Positions 5,790 to 6,835 of a stretch of DNA of 6,835 bases are shown here, piece after piece. Within the stretch, counting starts at the first letter, position 1; each line of letters begins with the position of its first letter. Where the stretch lies: contig CAYQAS010000173.1 in assembly GCA_964415525.1 (NCBI GenBank), positions 1 through 6,835 on the forward strand. The letters run 5' to 3'. Below the pieces are notes generated by a model that saw nothing but the letters and a program-made list of their open reading frames with translations, was not told where the DNA came from and searched no databases. A program made the translations under genes and the position numbers. Origin of the DNA: CAZPUI01 sp964415525 (GTDB lineage Bacteria > Acidobacteriota > Holophagae > Holophagales > Holophagaceae).

Positions 5790-6835
5790 TCATAGCGTCA
5801 TCAGCTCGGCAAAGACCTGCTCGTGGGTGTAGCCCTGGATGTCGATGGCCTTGGTGCGGCAGTTCGCGACGCAGGTGCCGCAGCCCTGGCAGAGGCCGGG
5901 ATTCACCCGCGCAAGCACCTTCACCACTTCGCCGGCGCGGTTGGTGATCGGGTCTTCCTCGATGGCCTGGTAGGGGCAGGTGGTCTGGCAGAGGAGGCAG
6001 CCGACGCAGGGGCCTTGACGGTCCACGGAGGCCACCAGCGGCTCGCGGGTGAGTTCCGCCTGGCTGAAGAGGCCCACCACCTTGGCGGCGGCACCGCTGG
6101 CCTGGGCGACGGTCTCGGGGATGTCACGCGGCGCTTGGCAGGCACCCGCCAGGAAGATGCCAGCGGTATTGGTCTCGACGGGGCGCAACTTCGGATGGGC
6201 CTCGGCGAAGAAGCCGTAGGAGTCGTAGCTCACGTGCAGCTTCTGGGCCAGGGACTCGCTGCCGGTCTGGCTCTGGACGGCGGTGGCGAGCACCACCATG
6301 TCCGCCCGGATCTCCACGGGCTCGCCGCCCATGAGGGTGTCCGCGCCCTTCACCACCAGCTGACCGTCCTCCTCGTAAATGCGGGAAACCCGACCGCGGA
6401 TGTACATCGCACCGTCATCCTCGATGGCGCGACGGGTGAACTCGTCGTAGTCCTTCCCGGCCGCCCGGATGTCCATGTAGAAGACGTAGGCCTGGCCGTG
6501 GTGGACCTTGTGCTTGTAGAGCATCGCGTGCTTGGCGGTATACATGCAGCAGATCTTGCTGCAGTAGGGCACGCCGCGGCTGCGATCCCGGCTGCCGGAG
6601 CAGGCGACGAAGACGATGGTCTGAGGCTCCTTGCCATCACTGGGACGGCGGATGACGCCCTGAGTGGGGCCGGAGGCGGAGGCCAAACGCTCGAAGGCCA
6701 TGCCATCGATGACATCGGGATACATGCCGTGGCCGTATTCGCCGAACTTGTCGGTCTTCATCAACTGGAAGCCCGTGGCCAGCACCAGGGCGCCGATGTC
6801 GAAGGTCTCGAGCACGTCCTCCTGGTCGAAGCGGA
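5790..6835 (-). CDS. hdrA: HdrA, heterodisulfide reductase subunit A (C-terminal 347 residues; 5' end cut by window edge)
   Basis: HdrA is the flavin-bearing iron-sulfur subunit that bifurcates electrons in methanogen Hdr and is inferred to do so in bacterial Flx-Hdr complexes. The frame is open at the right edge and ends with TGA at 5790. Seen in order are an FAD-domain strand GALVLATGF near the edge; a Cys-rich stretch with VACSGSRD and YCSKICCMYTAKHA, typical of HdrA; a second flavin-binding segment, TAGIFLAGACQAPRDIPETVAQA; and two ferredoxin motifs, CVGCLLCQTTCP (codons at 5973-6008) and CQGCGTCVANC (5859-5891). The last residue of the second motif is followed by Arg instead of the usual Pro. 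The N-terminal half with the GxGxxG dinucleotide site is missing, so the start and any fused domains cannot be judged. The fragment is collinear with flxD and is presumably the upstream gene of the same transcript. Confidence 0.93.
   Translation of the reverse strand, partial: RFDQEDVLETFDIGALVLATGFQLMKTDKFGEYGHGMYPDVIDGMAFERLASASGPTQGVIRRPSDGKEPQTIVFVACSGSRDRSRGVPYCSKICCMYTAKHAMLYKHKVHHGQAYVFYMDIRAAGKDYDEFTRRAIEDDGAMYIRGRVSRIYEEDGQLVVKGADTLMGGEPVEIRADMVVLATAVQSQTGSESLAQKLHVSYDSYGFFAEAHPKLRPVETNTAGIFLAGACQAPRDIPETVAQASGAAAKVVGLFSQAELTREPLVASVDRQGPCVGCLLCQTTCPYQAIEEDPITNRAGEVVKVLARVNPGLCQGCGTCVANCRTKAIDIQGYTHEQVFAELMTL

Overview
This is a GC-rich bacterial window in which every supported gene is read from the minus strand. 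From high to low coordinates, the order of transcription, it holds: the C-terminal half of HdrA (cut by the right edge), an MvhD/FlxD-type protein, a cysteine-rich FlxC-type iron-sulfur protein, an AsrA/HydB-like FlxB-type iron-sulfur protein, an AsrB/HydG-like FAD/NAD(P)H and [2Fe-2S] protein (FlxA type), a strong intrinsic terminator, a membrane acyl-lipid/acyl-CoA desaturase with an unusual repeat tail, a 436-base intergenic region with a large imperfect hairpin, and the first 237 codons of uvrB (cut by the left edge).

The main system spans about 2575-6835. It is a compact operon with gaps of 2 to 35 bases that matches, in protein types and order, the flxABCD-hdrABC modules described in Desulfovibrio and other anaerobes (NADH dehydrogenase/heterodisulfide reductase complexes). 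The inferred electron path is NAD(P)H to FAD and [2Fe-2S] in FlxA, through the [4Fe-4S] proteins FlxB and FlxC and the small cluster protein FlxD, to HdrA, whose flavin is the electron-bifurcating centre in characterised relatives. HdrA would pass electrons to ferredoxin and to a disulfide-reducing partner (HdrBC). HdrB and HdrC are not in the window; if present they would most likely lie beyond the right edge. No NiFe-hydrogenase subunit is visible.

The desaturase (1148-2308) appears to be separately transcribed, because a perfect 16-bp hairpin followed by TTTT lies between it and flxA. All the histidines expected of a stearoyl-CoA-desaturase-type di-iron centre are present. Its C-terminal tail ends in 22-residue, tryptophan-rich helical repeats that are not part of the catalytic family. 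Two noncoding spacers carry repeat DNA: five perfect copies of a 7-base unit at 2450-2484, and a hairpin at 958-1031 whose arms have about 10-base internal periodicity.

The organism cannot be fixed from the window. High GC, an anaerobe-type Flx-Hdr operon, an O2-requiring desaturase and this style of intergenic repeat would fit Acidobacteriota (for example Holophagae) or a deltaproteobacterium-like lineage. This is an impression, not a demonstrated assignment.
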